A stretch of DNA of 64,000 nucleotides, from contig NZ_FOBC01000003.1 in assembly GCF_900109725.1 (NCBI RefSeq), positions 124,001-188,000 on the forward strand. The letters are read 5' to 3'. Position numbers and translations under genes: made by a program. The notes beneath the pieces were generated by a model. That model did not search any database, was not told the DNA's origin, and worked only from the letters and a program-made list of their open reading frames with translations. Source of the DNA: Halomonas daqiaonensis. Lineage in GTDB: Bacteria > Pseudomonadota > Gammaproteobacteria > Pseudomonadales > Halomonadaceae. This document shows positions 26,809 to 38,949 of the stretch, in pieces. Each line of letters starts with the position of its first letter. Within the stretch, counting starts at the first letter, position 1.

Positions 26809-27780
26809 ATGACGCAATCCCTTGCCCTCATCTTTCCCGGGCAGGGCTCCCAGCAGATCGGCATGCTGCGTGAGCTGGCAGAGCGCTACAGCGTGGTGCG
26901 CACGACCTTCGAGGAAGCGGCCGATGCTCTGGGCTACGACCTCTGGCAGGTCGTGCAGGAGGGGCCGGCTGAGGCACTCAACGCCACTGCCTGCACCCAG
27001 CCGGCGCTGCTCACCGCCAGCGTGGCGGTCTGGCGCGTCTGGCAGGAGCTCGAAGGGCCACGCCCCGGCGCCATGGCCGGCCACAGCCTGGGTGAGTACA
27101 GTGCTCTGGTTTGTGCCGGGGCGCTGCCCTTCGCCCAGGGCGTGCGGCTGGTGAAGCTGCGCGGCGAGGCGATGCAGGAAGCCGTCCCCGCCGGGGAGGG
27201 CGCCATGGCAGCGATTCTCGGTCTCGATGACGAGGTGGTGGAGCAGGCTTGTGCACGGGCCGCCGACGGCGACGTCGTCTCTGCCGTCAACTACAATGCC
27301 CCGGGACAGGTGGTGATTGCGGGCAGCAAGGCTGCGGTTGAGCGGGCAATAGCCGCCTGCCAGGAAGCCGGGGCCAAGCGCGCAATGCCGTTGCCGGTTT
27401 CGGTGCCGTCCCATTGCGATCTGATGCGTCCGGCTGCCGAGCGCCTGTCGACGGCCATGGATGAGGTGGAGCTGCGCTCGCCGCGCTACACGGTTTTCCA
27501 GAACGTCGATGCCCAGGCTCATGCCGACGTGGCGACCCTGCGTACTCGGCTGATCGAGCAGCTCTACCAGCCGGTGCGCTGGACTTCCTGCATCGAGGCG
27601 ATGACGGGGCAGGGTGCCGAGGTGTTCATCGAGTGCGGTCCGGGCAAAGTGCTCACCGGGCTCAACAAGCGAATTGCTCGAGGTAGCAAGGGGCTGGCGG
27701 TCAACGATCCGGATAGCCTCTCCGCAGCTCTCGAACTGGCCAGGGAGGCCGTCGGTCAGTCACCGTCGGCTAATGGCTGA
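26809..27780 (+). CDS. fabD: Malonyl-CoA-ACP transacylase
   Basis: FabD transfers malonyl from CoA to ACP to feed fatty acid elongation. FPGQGSQQIGM at the start, the nucleophile in AGHSLGEYSALVCAGAL, the substrate-carboxylate Arg in KLRGEAMQEA and the catalytic His in VPSHCDLM are all visible. The ATG at 26809 follows AGGTG; a GTG three codons earlier is less likely. The length is 323 residues. It is followed by fabG and acpP. Confidence 0.96.
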   Translation: MTQSLALIFPGQGSQQIGMLRELAERYSVVRTTFEEAADALGYDLWQVVQEGPAEALNATACTQPALLTASVAVWRVWQELEGPRPGAMAGHSLGEYSALVCAGALPFAQGVRLVKLRGEAMQEAVPAGEGAMAAILGLDDEVVEQACARAADGDVVSAVNYNAPGQVVIAGSKAAVERAIAACQEAGAKRAMPLPVSVPSHCDLMRPAAERLSTAMDEVELRSPRYTVFQNVDAQAHADVATLRTRLIEQLYQPVRWTSCIEAMTGQGAEVFIECGPGKVLTGLNKRIARGSKGLAVNDPDSLSAALELAREAVGQSPSANG

Positions 27781-27810
27781 TCCATCTCCTGGACGAAGAC
27801 GGAAGAGACC

Positions 27811-28554
27811 ATGACAACCGAGCGTAGAGTTGCCCTGATCACCGGGGCCAGTCGCGGCATCGGCCGCGCCATCGCCCACGAGCTGGGCCGTCAGGGGCGT
27901 ACCGTGATCGGTACGGCCACCACCGATGCCGGTGCCGAGCGCATCGGTGCCGACCTCGCGGAAGCGGGGATCGAGGGGGCCGGGCGCCAGTTGGACGTCA
28001 CCGATCAGGCCAGCGTCGATGCCCTGGTCAAGGCGGTCACCGATGAGTTCGGTGCGCCGACGATCCTGGTCAACAATGCCGGCATCACCCGCGACAATCT
28101 CCTGATGCGCATGAAGGAAGACGAGTGGGACTCGGTGATCGACACCAACCTCAAGTCGGTCTATCGCGTCAGCAAGGCCTGCGTTCGCGGCATGACGCGG
28201 GCGCGTTTCGGCCGCATCGTCTCGATCAGTTCGGTGGTGGCCACCATGGGCAACATGGGGCAGACCAACTATGCTGCTGCCAAGGCGGGCATGGAGGGCT
28301 TTACCCGGGCGCTGGCGCGAGAGGTTGCCTCGCGCGCGATCACCGTCAATGCGGTGGCGCCCGGCTTCATTGCCACCGACATGACCCAGTCCCTGCCGGA
28401 GGAGCAGCACAAGGCGCTGCTCGGCCAGATTCCGCTGGCCCGGCTGGGTGATCCTGAAGAGATTGCCGCGGCGGTGGGTTTTCTGACCGGCGATACGGCG
28501 GGCTACATTACCGGCGAGACCCTGCATGTCAACGGCGGCATGAACATGCGTTGA
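27811..28554 (+). CDS. fabG: 3-oxoacyl-ACP reductase
   Basis: FabG reduces 3-oxoacyl-ACP with NADPH. Its 247 residues have the short-chain dehydrogenase fold: GASRGIGRAIA cofactor loop, NNAGITRDNLLMRM, the catalytic Ser in ISSVVATMGN and YAAAKAGMEG carrying Tyr and Lys, and the FabG-type end ITGETLHVNGGMNMR. It lies 30 bp after fabD and about 130 bp before acpP. Confidence 0.97.
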   Translation: MTTERRVALITGASRGIGRAIAHELGRQGRTVIGTATTDAGAERIGADLAEAGIEGAGRQLDVTDQASVDALVKAVTDEFGAPTILVNNAGITRDNLLMRMKEDEWDSVIDTNLKSVYRVSKACVRGMTRARFGRIVSISSVVATMGNMGQTNYAAAKAGMEGFTRALAREVASRAITVNAVAPGFIATDMTQSLPEEQHKALLGQIPLARLGDPEEIAAAVGFLTGDTAGYITGETLHVNGGMNMR

Positions 28555-28573
28555 AGTCCCCGGAGGGTGGCGG

Positions 28574-28600
28574 TTGCGCCGACCCGGGGGCGTCTATAAA
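28574..28600 (+). promoter_or_regulatory. Candidate acpP promoter
   Basis: TTGCGC (28574-28579) and TATAAA (28595-28600) stand 15 bp apart, about 85 bp before acpP. The spacing is short, but an internal promoter would suit the high demand for acyl carrier protein. Confidence 0.4.
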
Positions 28601-28686
28601 CTACTCCGCAGCTTCCGGCTAGCGGATCTGGATCTTTAACGGCTGGTTCTCCGAACGGCCAATGTGAACGACTGGAGTACGTCATA

Positions 28687-28920
28687 ATGAGCACCATCGA
28701 AGAGCGCGTGAAGAAGGTTGTGGCCGAGCGTCTGAACGTCAAGGAAGAAGACATCCAGAACTCATCTTCCTTCACTGAAGACCTCGGCGCCGATTCCCTG
28801 GACACCGTCGAGCTGGTGATGGCGCTCGAAGAGGAGTTCGACACCGAGATTCCCGATGAGGAAGCCGAGAAGATCACTACCGTTCAAGAAGCCATCGACT
28901 ACGTCAACTCCCACCAGTAA
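28687..28920 (+). CDS. acpP: Acyl carrier protein
   Basis: AcpP carries acyl chains on a phosphopantetheine arm. This 77-residue acidic protein has the attachment Ser in [19 protein letters not shown], and the sequence [16 protein letters not shown] is typical. GGAG precedes the ATG. It lies between fabG and fabF, with a palindromic hairpin after it. Confidence 0.98.
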   Translation: MSTIEERVKKVVAERLNVKEEDIQNSSSFTEDLGADSLDTVELVMALEEEFDTEIPDEEAEKITTVQEAIDYVNSHQ

Positions 28921-28969
28921 GGTGGCGGTCGATACCGCTTGCTGAGGCGTCCGGGGCCCCGGCCCCGTG

Positions 28970-29001
28970 GAGAGCCGTCCTGCCATGGCAGGACGGCTCT
29001 C
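28970..29001. terminator. Perfect 32 bp palindrome after acpP
   Basis: The 32 bases are their own reverse complement, centred on CCATGG, 50 bp after the acpP stop and upstream of a fabF promoter candidate. It probably terminates or attenuates the acpP transcript. No T-tract follows. Confidence 0.6.
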
Positions 29002-29032
29002 GTGCTATGCACGATGCGAACTTGCCGAGCCC

Positions 29033-29060
29033 GTACAGGTCGGGGAGACTCGCGTATAAT
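29033..29060 (+). promoter_or_regulatory. Candidate fabF promoter with consensus -10
   Basis: A perfect TATAAT lies at 29055-29060, 60 bp before fabF. The -35 region is weak (CGTACA or GTACAG around 29032-29038). Together with the preceding hairpin, it suggests fabF has its own start. Confidence 0.5.
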
Positions 29061-29120
29061 GCGCGCAATGACGACTCCATTGCGGGGTCGTGTCACCCAA
29101 GGTTGTCTGGAGGAAAGCTG

Positions 29121-30359
29121 ATGGCTCGTAGAAGGGTTGTGGTGACCGGACTCGGTCTGGTCACGCCGGTGGGGAATACCGTTGAAGAGAGCTGGGCCAG
29201 CATCCTGGCCGGCAAGAGCGGTATCGCGCCCATCGAACACTTCGATGTCAGCGCCTTCAATACGCGCTTCGGCGGGTCGGTGAAGGACTTCGACATCAGC
29301 CCGTACCTGAACCCCAAGGAGGCCCGCAAGATGGACCTCTTCATCCAGTACGGGATGGCCGCGGGTGCCCAGGCGATCCAGGATGCCGGAATCGAGTGTC
29401 ACGAGGATAATGCTGATCGTATCGGCGTGGCCATCGGTTCGGGAATCGGTGGCCTGCCGATGATCGAGCATAACCACAATGCCCTGCTCAATGGCGGCGC
29501 ACGGCGGATCTCGCCTTTCTTCGTGCCGGGGTCGATCATCAACATGATCTCCGGCAACCTGGCGATCCAGCACGGGTTCCGTGGGCCCAACATCGCCATT
29601 ACCACGGCCTGCACCACCGGGACCCACAATATCGGCTATAGTGCCCGCACCATCGCCTATGGCGATGCCGATGTGATGGTCTGCGGGGGCGCGGAGATGG
29701 CCACCACCCCGCTGGGGCTGGGCGGGTTCTCGGCGGCCCGGGCACTCTCTACCCGCAACGATGACCCGGCCGCGGCGAGTCGGCCCTGGGACCGCGACCG
29801 CGACGGCTTCGTGCTGTCCGATGGCGCCGGCGTGATCGTGCTCGAGGAGTACGAGCAGGCCAAGGCCCGCGGGGCGACCATCTACGCCGAACTCACCGGC
29901 TTCGGCATGAGTGATGACGCCTATCACATGACCGCCCCGCCGGAGAATGGTCATGGCGCCGCCCGGGCCATGCGCAATGCCATCCGCGATGCCGGGATCG
30001 CTCCCTCGGCCGTCGATTACATCAATGCCCATGGCACCTCGACCGCACACGGCGACCTGGCCGAGAGTCGTGCCGTCGAGCAGGTGATGGGTGACGCCGC
30101 CAAGTCGGTGTCCGTCAGCTCCACCAAGTCGATGATCGGCCATCTGCTGGGTGCCGCCGGTGCCGTCGAGGCGGTATTCAGCGTGCTGGCGATCCGTGAC
30201 CAGGTGGCGCCACCAACCATCAACCTGGACACTCCTCAGGAAGGCTGCAATCTCGATTATGTGCCTCATACCGCTCGCGAGATGAAGATCGACGTCAGTC
30301 TGTCGAACTCCTTCGGTTTCGGCGGCACCAACGGCACCCTGGTCTTCACCAGGGTGTGA
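29121..30359 (+). CDS. fabF: Beta-ketoacyl-ACP synthase II
   Basis: FabF condenses malonyl-ACP with acyl-ACP in fatty acid elongation. Its 412 residues carry the Cys-His-His triad: Cys in [15 protein letters not shown], His in [12 protein letters not shown] and His in [15 protein letters not shown]. The ATG at 29121 follows GGAGGAAAGC and gives [18 protein letters not shown]. An upstream in-frame extension is not supported. pabC follows, as in E. coli. Confidence 0.97.
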   Translation: MARRRVVVTGLGLVTPVGNTVEESWASILAGKSGIAPIEHFDVSAFNTRFGGSVKDFDISPYLNPKEARKMDLFIQYGMAAGAQAIQDAGIECHEDNADRIGVAIGSGIGGLPMIEHNHNALLNGGARRISPFFVPGSIINMISGNLAIQHGFRGPNIAITTACTTGTHNIGYSARTIAYGDADVMVCGGAEMATTPLGLGGFSAARALSTRNDDPAAASRPWDRDRDGFVLSDGAGVIVLEEYEQAKARGATIYAELTGFGMSDDAYHMTAPPENGHGAARAMRNAIRDAGIAPSAVDYINAHGTSTAHGDLAESRAVEQVMGDAAKSVSVSSTKSMIGHLLGAAGAVEAVFSVLAIRDQVAPPTINLDTPQEGCNLDYVPHTAREMKIDVSLSNSFGFGGTNGTLVFTRV

Positions 30360-30376
30360 GGCCAGAGGCGCGCCAG

Positions 30377-31198
30377 ATGGGAGCAGGGGCCTCGACAGAG
30401 GGCTGGCCACTGAAGGATCGCGGCGTCGCCTATGGCGATGGTCTCTTCGAGACCGTACTGGTGCGTGACGGCTCGCCACTGCTGTGGAATGCCCACCTGG
30501 CGCGTCTGGCCCGTGGCTGTCAGGTACTGGGCTTACCCCTGCCGGCGGAACATCGGCTTGCCGCCCCCCTAGCCAACGCACCAGCGGGCCTGGCAGTGCT
30601 CAAGTTGATGCTGACCCGAGGTAGCGGCGGGCGCGGTTATGCCCCTCCCGAGACACCCGATCCCCGGCTGCGCTGGCAGCTCTCACCTTTGGTCCCCGAT
30701 GAAGTCCGCTGGAAGGCGGGCGTGCGGGTGCGTCACTGTCGCCTGCGACTGGGCATCCAGCCGGCGCTCGCTGGCCTCAAGCATCTCAACCGCCTGGAGA
30801 ACGTGCTGGCACGGGGCGAGTGGTCGGATGACGACACCGTTGAAGGACTGCTATGCGACAGTGAGGGCCGGCTGGTGGAGGCCACCTGCATGAACCTCTT
30901 CTGGCAGCGCGAAGGTCGGCTGGAGACGCCACGCCTGGTGCGCTGTGGTGTAGCCGGCACGCTGCGGGCGGCGCTGCTCGAGCGCTTGCCCATCACCGAG
31001 GTCGATGCCATCCCTGACGTGCTGGCCAATGCCGAAGCGGTGTGGCTCGGCAATTCGGTGCAGGGGCTCTGGCCGGTGTCGCGGCTGGATGGGGCCGAAG
31101 GAGAGATGCTGCACCGCTGGTCCATCGGGACAGACCATCGACGCCTGCAGGCAGTTGCCCATGAGCCGCTGGGCTATCCGACACGATTCGACGACTGA
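30377..31198 (+). CDS. pabC: Aminodeoxychorismate lyase
   Basis: PabC splits aminodeoxychorismate into p-aminobenzoate and pyruvate for folate synthesis. This PLP fold-type IV enzyme shows RGVAYGDGLFETV near the N-terminus and the Schiff-base Lys in GLKHLNRLENVLA. With the ATG at 30377 it has 273 residues. A GTG at 30356 overlapping the fabF stop would add seven and is also possible. The fabF-pabC-mltG-tmk-holB order is conserved across gammaproteobacteria. Confidence 0.92.
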   Translation: MGAGASTEGWPLKDRGVAYGDGLFETVLVRDGSPLLWNAHLARLARGCQVLGLPLPAEHRLAAPLANAPAGLAVLKLMLTRGSGGRGYAPPETPDPRLRWQLSPLVPDEVRWKAGVRVRHCRLRLGIQPALAGLKHLNRLENVLARGEWSDDDTVEGLLCDSEGRLVEATCMNLFWQREGRLETPRLVRCGVAGTLRAALLERLPITEVDAIPDVLANAEAVWLGNSVQGLWPVSRLDGAEGEMLHRWSIGTDHRRLQAVAHEPLGYPTRFDD

Positions 31199-31214
31199 AT
31201 GACGAGGACGACCC

Positions 31215-33900
<2,686 letters not shown>

Positions 33901-33913
33901 TGAAGGAGACACC

Positions 33914-34249
33914 ATGGCCGCACAGAAAGCGCTCTCCCTGACGATCCAGGATGTCCCGACCCTGCTCTCGGCCTACATGCCGGTGCTGGAGCGCGGCGGC
34001 ATCTTCGTGCCCACCCGCGAGCGCTACGAGCTGGGCCAGGAGGTCTTCCTGCTGCTCATGCTCCCGGGGGATTCCGAGCGGGTCCCGGTCACCGGCCAGG
34101 TAGTCTGGGTGTCGCCCGAGGGTGTGGCGGGTCGCCGGGTCCCGGGCATCGGCATCCACTTCAGTGCCGAGGACCAGGCCGTGCGAGATCGCATCGAGAC
34201 GCTACTGGCCGGCCAGCTCGACAAGGGGGCCCCGACCTATACGCTCTAA
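33914..34249 (+). CDS. pilZ: PilZ-domain protein, type IV pilus assembly type
   Basis: This 111-residue PilZ-domain protein sits at the holB-tatD position of the Pseudomonas type IV pilus protein PilZ. It shares the pattern LSLTIQDVPTLLSAYMPVLERGG, ELGQEVFLLLML, VTGQVVWVSPEG and PGIGIHF. Like that protein it lacks the RxxxR and DxSxxG motifs, so it probably does not bind cyclic di-GMP. A role in pilus biogenesis is inferred from similarity and position. No other pilus gene is in this window. Confidence 0.88.
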   Translation: MAAQKALSLTIQDVPTLLSAYMPVLERGGIFVPTRERYELGQEVFLLLMLPGDSERVPVTGQVVWVSPEGVAGRRVPGIGIHFSAEDQAVRDRIETLLAGQLDKGAPTYTL

Positions 34250-34297
34250 GAGCGTCGAGCACCCAATACCCATCTGTTCACATCGGTTGTTTTCTGA

Positions 34298-35143
34298 ATG
34301 TTTGTCGACTCCCATTGCCATCTCGACCGTCTCCATCCCGATACCCACGGTGGCGACCTCGCCGTTACCCTCGATGCGGCCCGCGCCCGGGGCATACGCC
34401 AGTTCCTGGCCATCGCCGTGACCCTCGAGGACATGCCGATGCTGGCCAAGATCGCTCGTACCCACGATGACGTAGTGATCTCCGCCGGACTTCATCCATT
34501 GCACAGCGTTGACGAGGAGCCGAGCGTCGCGGCGTTCAAGGAGGCAGCCGACGGCTTCGGCGCCGTGGCCATCGGTGAATGTGGCCTGGACTACCATTAC
34601 CTCGACAAGGCACCCGACAGCGTGCCCTCCCGGGAGGTGCAGCGCGAGCGGTTCCGGCGTCAGCTGGTTGCCGCGAGCGAACTCGAGCTGCCGGTGATCG
34701 TCCATACCCGCGAGGCCCGCGACGATACCCTGGCGCTGATCCGCGAACATACCGACCCGGCAGTGGGCGGCGTACTGCACTGCTTCACCGAGGACCTGGA
34801 CATGGCCCGCGAGGCGGTACGTCACGGCTTTTATATCTCGCTGTCCGGGATCGTCACCTTTCGCAACGCCGAATCGCTTCGTGACCTGGCACGACGGCTG
34901 CCGCTGGACCGGCTGCTGATCGAGACCGACAGCCCCTACCTGGCGCCGGTGCCGTATCGTGGCAAGCCCAACGAGCCGGCCTGGGTGGTCGAGGTCGCCG
35001 AGTGCATTGCCGACGAACGCGGTATCAGCGTCGAGGAGGTCGCGGCCCAGACCACGTCCAACTTCTACCGGCTGTTCCGAGCGGCAGCCCCCGAGGCGCC
35101 GGCGGACGTGCGTGAGGCGCTTCGCTCCGCCGGGCTGGTCTAG
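34298..35143 (+). CDS. TatD-family metal-dependent deoxyribonuclease
   Basis: This TatD/YcfH-type hydrolase shows the metal ligands in FVDSHCHLDRL, AIGECGLDYHYLD, IVHTREARDD, LHCFTED and LIETDSPYLAPVPYRGK. Its 281 residues are slightly longer than the 260-265 typical of the family. E. coli relatives have 3'-5' exonuclease activity. It follows pilZ in the tmk-holB run, as in E. coli where ycfH follows holB. Confidence 0.93.
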   Translation: MFVDSHCHLDRLHPDTHGGDLAVTLDAARARGIRQFLAIAVTLEDMPMLAKIARTHDDVVISAGLHPLHSVDEEPSVAAFKEAADGFGAVAIGECGLDYHYLDKAPDSVPSREVQRERFRRQLVAASELELPVIVHTREARDDTLALIREHTDPAVGGVLHCFTEDLDMAREAVRHGFYISLSGIVTFRNAESLRDLARRLPLDRLLIETDSPYLAPVPYRGKPNEPAWVVEVAECIADERGISVEEVAAQTTSNFYRLFRAAAPEAPADVREALRSAGLV

Positions 35144-35176
35144 ACTCGAAGGATGTATCTTCCGGAGGGCCGACCC

Positions 35177-35755
35177 ATGCAACTCGATCCGCTGCTGGCC
35201 CAGATCGATCCCGATGGCGATATCCCGCCCGTGGATCGCTGGCATCCCCAACAACAGGGGGAGATGGACCTCACGATCGCCGCAGACGGGCGCTGGATCC
35301 ATGAGGGTGCACCCATCGCCCGCCCGCGGCTGGTGCGCCTGCTCTCGACCATCCTGCGCCGCGAACCCGATGGCGACTATGTGCTGGTGACACCGGTCGA
35401 GAGCCAGCGTATCCGGGTCGAGGATCGGCCCTTCCTGGTGGTGGACGCCGAGTGCGAGGAGGACGGCCAGTGGTGGCTGACCACCAACGTCGGCGACCGC
35501 CTGGCGCTCGGCGAGGCCCATCGGCTGGTGCTGAGCGAAACGCCGGCCGGGGAGATGGTACCAGAGGTCCCGGTGCGCTTCGGGCTCTCCGCGCGGCTGG
35601 GGCGCAGCGTCTACTACCGCCTGGTGGAGCAGGCCGAGACACGAGAGCTCGGTGGGGGCGTCCTCGAGCTGGGGCTGACCAGCCAGGGCATCTGGCAGCC
35701 CCTGGGACGGCTGGAGCCGGATTCACGGCGAGATGGCGAGATGCCATGTCGCTGA
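35177..35755 (+). CDS. DUF1285 family protein
   Basis: This 192-residue protein of unknown function shows the DUF1285 start VDRWHPQQQGEMDLTIAADGRWIHEG (shown in part by these words), then RLLSTILRREPDGDYVLVTPVES. No catalytic motif or membrane segment is evident. I chose the ATG at 35177 because GGAGG lies 7 bp upstream; an earlier ATG at 35153 lacks this. Its end overlaps the helicase gene by 10 bp, so they are probably coupled. Confidence 0.85.
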   Translation: MQLDPLLAQIDPDGDIPPVDRWHPQQQGEMDLTIAADGRWIHEGAPIARPRLVRLLSTILRREPDGDYVLVTPVESQRIRVEDRPFLVVDAECEEDGQWWLTTNVGDRLALGEAHRLVLSETPAGEMVPEVPVRFGLSARLGRSVYYRLVEQAETRELGGGVLELGLTSQGIWQPLGRLEPDSRRDGEMPCR

Positions 35756-37977
35756 TCCGTCAGCTGACTCCCGAGCAGCGCGCCGTGGTCACCCACCAGC
35801 GGGGACACGCCCGGGTCGCCGCCGTTGCGGGTGCCGGCAAGACCACGACCATGGTCGCCCGGGTGCTGCACCTGCTCGCACAGGGCGTCCCCCCGCCACG
35901 CATTCTGGTACTGATGTTCAACCGCTCGGCCCGGGAAGACTTCCAGGCCCGCCTGGCCGAGATGGCGCCGGCTGGGCAGGCGCTGCCCGACGTGCGCACC
36001 TTCCACTCTCTCGGCCACCGGCTGACCGCTAGCCTGACCCGCTGGGGAGCGCTCGCGCCGCGCCAACTGCTGACGGCCGACTGGCAGCTCGAGCGGCTGC
36101 TGCGTCAAGCGACGCTGGCCGCCCTCGCCGAGGTACCCGAGGCCCGCGAGTCGGCACTCGAGGCCGAGCGCCTCGAAGCGCTGGCCCATTTCTGCGGCCT
36201 GGTGAAAGCCGAGATGGCTTCACCTGCCGAGCTTCACCGCCAGCTCGACTTCGGCGAGGAGACCGGCCACTTCGTGGCCGCCTTCGACCATGCCGAGCGG
36301 CTGCTGGCCGAGCAGGGGCTGATGACCTTTGCCGACCTCCTCTATCGACCGTTGCTGGCCCTGGAGGCGGATGCCCGGCTGCGGGGCCGGGTTCAGGGAT
36401 TCCTCGACCACGTGGTCATCGACGAGTACCAGGATATCAACACCGCACAGCAGCGACTTCTGGCATTGCTCGCCGGCTGCGATGCCGAGGTCATGGCGGT
36501 GGGCGATGCCAACCAGTGCATCTACGAGTGGCGGGGTGCTCACCCCGACACCATGCTGGAGAACTTCACTGCCACCTTCGGGGCGGCCCACGACTATCCG
36601 CTCTCGACCACCTTCCGGCATGGTCATGCCCTGGCCCTTATCGCCAACCATGCAATTGCCGCCAACCGACGGCGTCCCGACCAGCTTTGCCTGGCCGCGC
36701 CGGACAACCCCGCGACCGCACTGTCCGTGGGGCAGGGCAGCCAGGGAGTGCTGGCCGAGCTCGACGGCTGGCATCTCCGGGGGCGTGGGCTGGATGAGGC
36801 CTGCCTGCTGGTGCGCAGCTGGGCGCTGTCGGTGCCGCTTCAGCTGGCACTGCTCCGCGAGGGCATTCCCTTCCGTCTGGCTCGAGAAGATCGCTTCGTC
36901 TTCCGCCTGCCCCTTGTCGAGGCCCTGGCAGGCTACCTGCGTCTTGCCATCGAGCCCCGTCGTCTCCAGGATCCGGGGCATCTGACGATGCTGCTGTCCC
37001 AGCCCACTCCCTTCGTGGCCCGGGAGCGGATCCATGCCCTGGCCAAACGGCTGGCCGAGACTCAGCGCTGGCCTGAGCGTCACGACCCGCTGCTCGATGG
37101 CTTGAAGCCCCATCAACAGCGGACCCTCAAGAAGCGTTGGGCACTGCTTTGCGAGCTTCCCCGGCGGGCGTCCTGGCCGCCCGCGCGACTGCTCGAGTAC
37201 GTGGTCGAGGCCGTGGAGGCCGAGAAGGTGCTCAAGCGTGCCGCCGCCCGACGCGACAAGGGCGAGGAAGACGTGCGCCTGCTCGACGTGCTGATCGAGC
37301 AGGCCGGCGAACTGGGCAACGATACCCAGGCCTTCATCGAACTGCTGTCGCGGCCGGTGGAGAACCGCGATGACGGAGTGCTGATCAGCACGGTGCACGG
37401 CGCCAAGGGCCTGGAGTGGCCGCTGGTCCTGGTGGCGGGGACCAACGAGGAGGACTTTCCTCACTACACCCGCGACAATCCGCTGACGCCGGAGCGCCTG
37501 GAGGAGGAGCGGCGGCTTTTCTACGTGGCCATCACCCGGGCGCGGGAGCGCCTGGTGCTGCTCCATGACGGCGGTGACCACCGCCCCAGCCGCTTCATTG
37601 CCGAGACCGCCTGGCAGGATGGCCAGCGGGTAGCTCTCAGGCTTGATGGGACGCCAGCGGGTGAGGTCGGTGAGGCGAAAGGCCCTCTGGCAGTCTCCGA
37701 CCCCGACCTCGTTCGTCGATACCTGACCGCCCTGGGTCACTCGATGCCGGTGGTGGCGGCGGATCCGGCCGCCCAGGCCGGGCCTGCCGACTCGAGGGCC
37801 GAGGGTTTCCGGGTCGGACAGGCCCTGCGCCATGCGGTATTCGGCGAGGGCCAGATCAGTGTGGTGGAGGGCGACCCGGACAATCCCGTGATCGAGGTAC
37901 ATTTCCATCAGGCAGGTCGCCGCCGCCTGATCGCCCGTCTGGCCCCCATCGAACTGCTGGAGGGAATCAACGCATGA
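35746..37977 (+). CDS. UvrD/Rep-like superfamily 1 DNA helicase
   Basis: This 743-residue SF1A helicase carries motif Q (LTPEQRAVV), Walker A AVAGAGKTTTMVARV, motif II IDEYQDINTAQQ, motif III GDANQCIYEWRGAHP, motif V STVHGAKGLEWPLV and motif VI FYVAITRARERL. The end (VGQALRHAVFGEGQISVVEG and the next 30 residues) resembles the Tudor-like tail by which UvrD/PcrA contacts RNA polymerase. It is not close enough to name as UvrD or Rep. The frame is open upstream, but the ATG at 35746 (MSLIRQLTPEQRAV) is right. Its end overlaps the sulfurtransferase start by 4 bp. Confidence 0.9.
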   Translation: MSLIRQLTPEQRAVVTHQRGHARVAAVAGAGKTTTMVARVLHLLAQGVPPPRILVLMFNRSAREDFQARLAEMAPAGQALPDVRTFHSLGHRLTASLTRWGALAPRQLLTADWQLERLLRQATLAALAEVPEARESALEAERLEALAHFCGLVKAEMASPAELHRQLDFGEETGHFVAAFDHAERLLAEQGLMTFADLLYRPLLALEADARLRGRVQGFLDHVVIDEYQDINTAQQRLLALLAGCDAEVMAVGDANQCIYEWRGAHPDTMLENFTATFGAAHDYPLSTTFRHGHALALIANHAIAANRRRPDQLCLAAPDNPATALSVGQGSQGVLAELDGWHLRGRGLDEACLLVRSWALSVPLQLALLREGIPFRLAREDRFVFRLPLVEALAGYLRLAIEPRRLQDPGHLTMLLSQPTPFVARERIHALAKRLAETQRWPERHDPLLDGLKPHQQRTLKKRWALLCELPRRASWPPARLLEYVVEAVEAEKVLKRAAARRDKGEEDVRLLDVLIEQAGELGNDTQAFIELLSRPVENRDDGVLISTVHGAKGLEWPLVLVAGTNEEDFPHYTRDNPLTPERLEEERRLFYVAITRARERLVLLHDGGDHRPSRFIAETAWQDGQRVALRLDGTPAGEVGEAKGPLAVSDPDLVRRYLTALGHSMPVVAADPAAQAGPADSRAEGFRVGQALRHAVFGEGQISVVEGDPDNPVIEVHFHQAGRRRLIARLAPIELLEGINA

Positions 37978-38804
37978 CATACTCGCTGATCACGGCCACC
38001 GCGCTGGTCGACGCCCTCGAGGGCGCCAACCCGCCCCGGGTCCTGGACTGTCGCGCGCGGCTGGGTGAGCCCGATGCGGGCCACCGGCTATGGGGGGAAG
38101 CCCACCTGCCGGGCAGTTACCACCTCGACCTGGGCCGGGATCTGGCCGGACCCCCGGGGCAGGGTGGCCGGCACCCGTTGCCGACGCCAACGGCCTTCAC
38201 GGCGGTGGTCCAGCGACTAGGCATCACCCCAGAACAGCCGGTGGTGGTCTATGACGACATGGGTGGCCAGCTCGCGGCGGCGCGGGCCTGGTGGATGCTC
38301 GCCTGCTGGGCCGGCCATCCCGATGTGCGCGTCCTGGACGGTGGTCTCAAGGCCTGGCTGGCGGCGGGGGGCGCGTTGCAAGAGGATAGCGATCCCGAGG
38401 CCATGCCGACGGGTTCCGACTGGCAACCGGCCTACCGCGACCAGAGCCATGTCCCGGCTGAAGAGGTGCTGGAGGATACCGCGATCAAGGTCGACGCCCG
38501 CTCCACAGAGCGCTTCCGGGGCGATGCGGAGCCCATCGATCCGGTGGCGGGCCATATTCCCGGTGCCCTGTGCCGTCCCAGTGCCAACAACCTCGACGGT
38601 GACGGTCACTTCAAGTCCGCCGAGGATCTCGCGAGCGAGTTGCCCGAGGCCGACTCGCTGATTGCCTATTGCGGCTCCGGTGTCACCGCCTGCCACAACA
38701 TCCTCGCCTATGCGGTAGCCGGACGTTCTCTGCCCCGGCTCTACGTTGGCTCCTGGAGCGAGTGGATCTGCGACCCTTCGCGGCCGGTGGCTACCGGCGA
38801 CTGA
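37974..38804 (+). CDS. sseA: Sulfurtransferase, SseA (3-mercaptopyruvate) type
   Basis: This enzyme has two rhodanese domains in 276 residues. The catalytic loop is CGSGVTAC in the C-terminal domain, the version associated with 3-mercaptopyruvate rather than thiosulfate. The DCRARLGEPDAG and VDARSTERFRGDAEP segments and the family end SWSEWICDPSRPV are present. It overlaps the helicase gene by 4 bp, so it is probably the last gene of that run. The physiological substrate is inferred only. Confidence 0.9.
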   Translation: MTYSLITATALVDALEGANPPRVLDCRARLGEPDAGHRLWGEAHLPGSYHLDLGRDLAGPPGQGGRHPLPTPTAFTAVVQRLGITPEQPVVVYDDMGGQLAAARAWWMLACWAGHPDVRVLDGGLKAWLAAGGALQEDSDPEAMPTGSDWQPAYRDQSHVPAEEVLEDTAIKVDARSTERFRGDAEPIDPVAGHIPGALCRPSANNLDGDGHFKSAEDLASELPEADSLIAYCGSGVTACHNILAYAVAGRSLPRLYVGSWSEWICDPSRPVATGD

Positions 38805-38823
38805 GCCCGGACTTCGTTCGGAA

Positions 38824-38865
38824 GCTGTAAGCTATAAGCTTGAGGCTATAAGCTATAAGCTATAA
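38824..38865. repeat. Six tandem GCTATAA-type heptamers
   Basis: Six consecutive 7 bp units lie between the convergent sseA and ETF-QO genes: GCTGTAA, GCTATAA, GCTTGAG, then three exact GCTATAA. They are AT-rich against a GC-rich background. The rest of the 145 bp gap has no gene. Confidence 0.85.
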
Positions 38866-38949
38866 GAAAACCCGGGCCAGCCTTGTCGAGAGCTTTGGTT
38901 CATGATGGCGTCTCGGCTTACGCGCCGAGCGGAGCTCGACGCGGAACGC

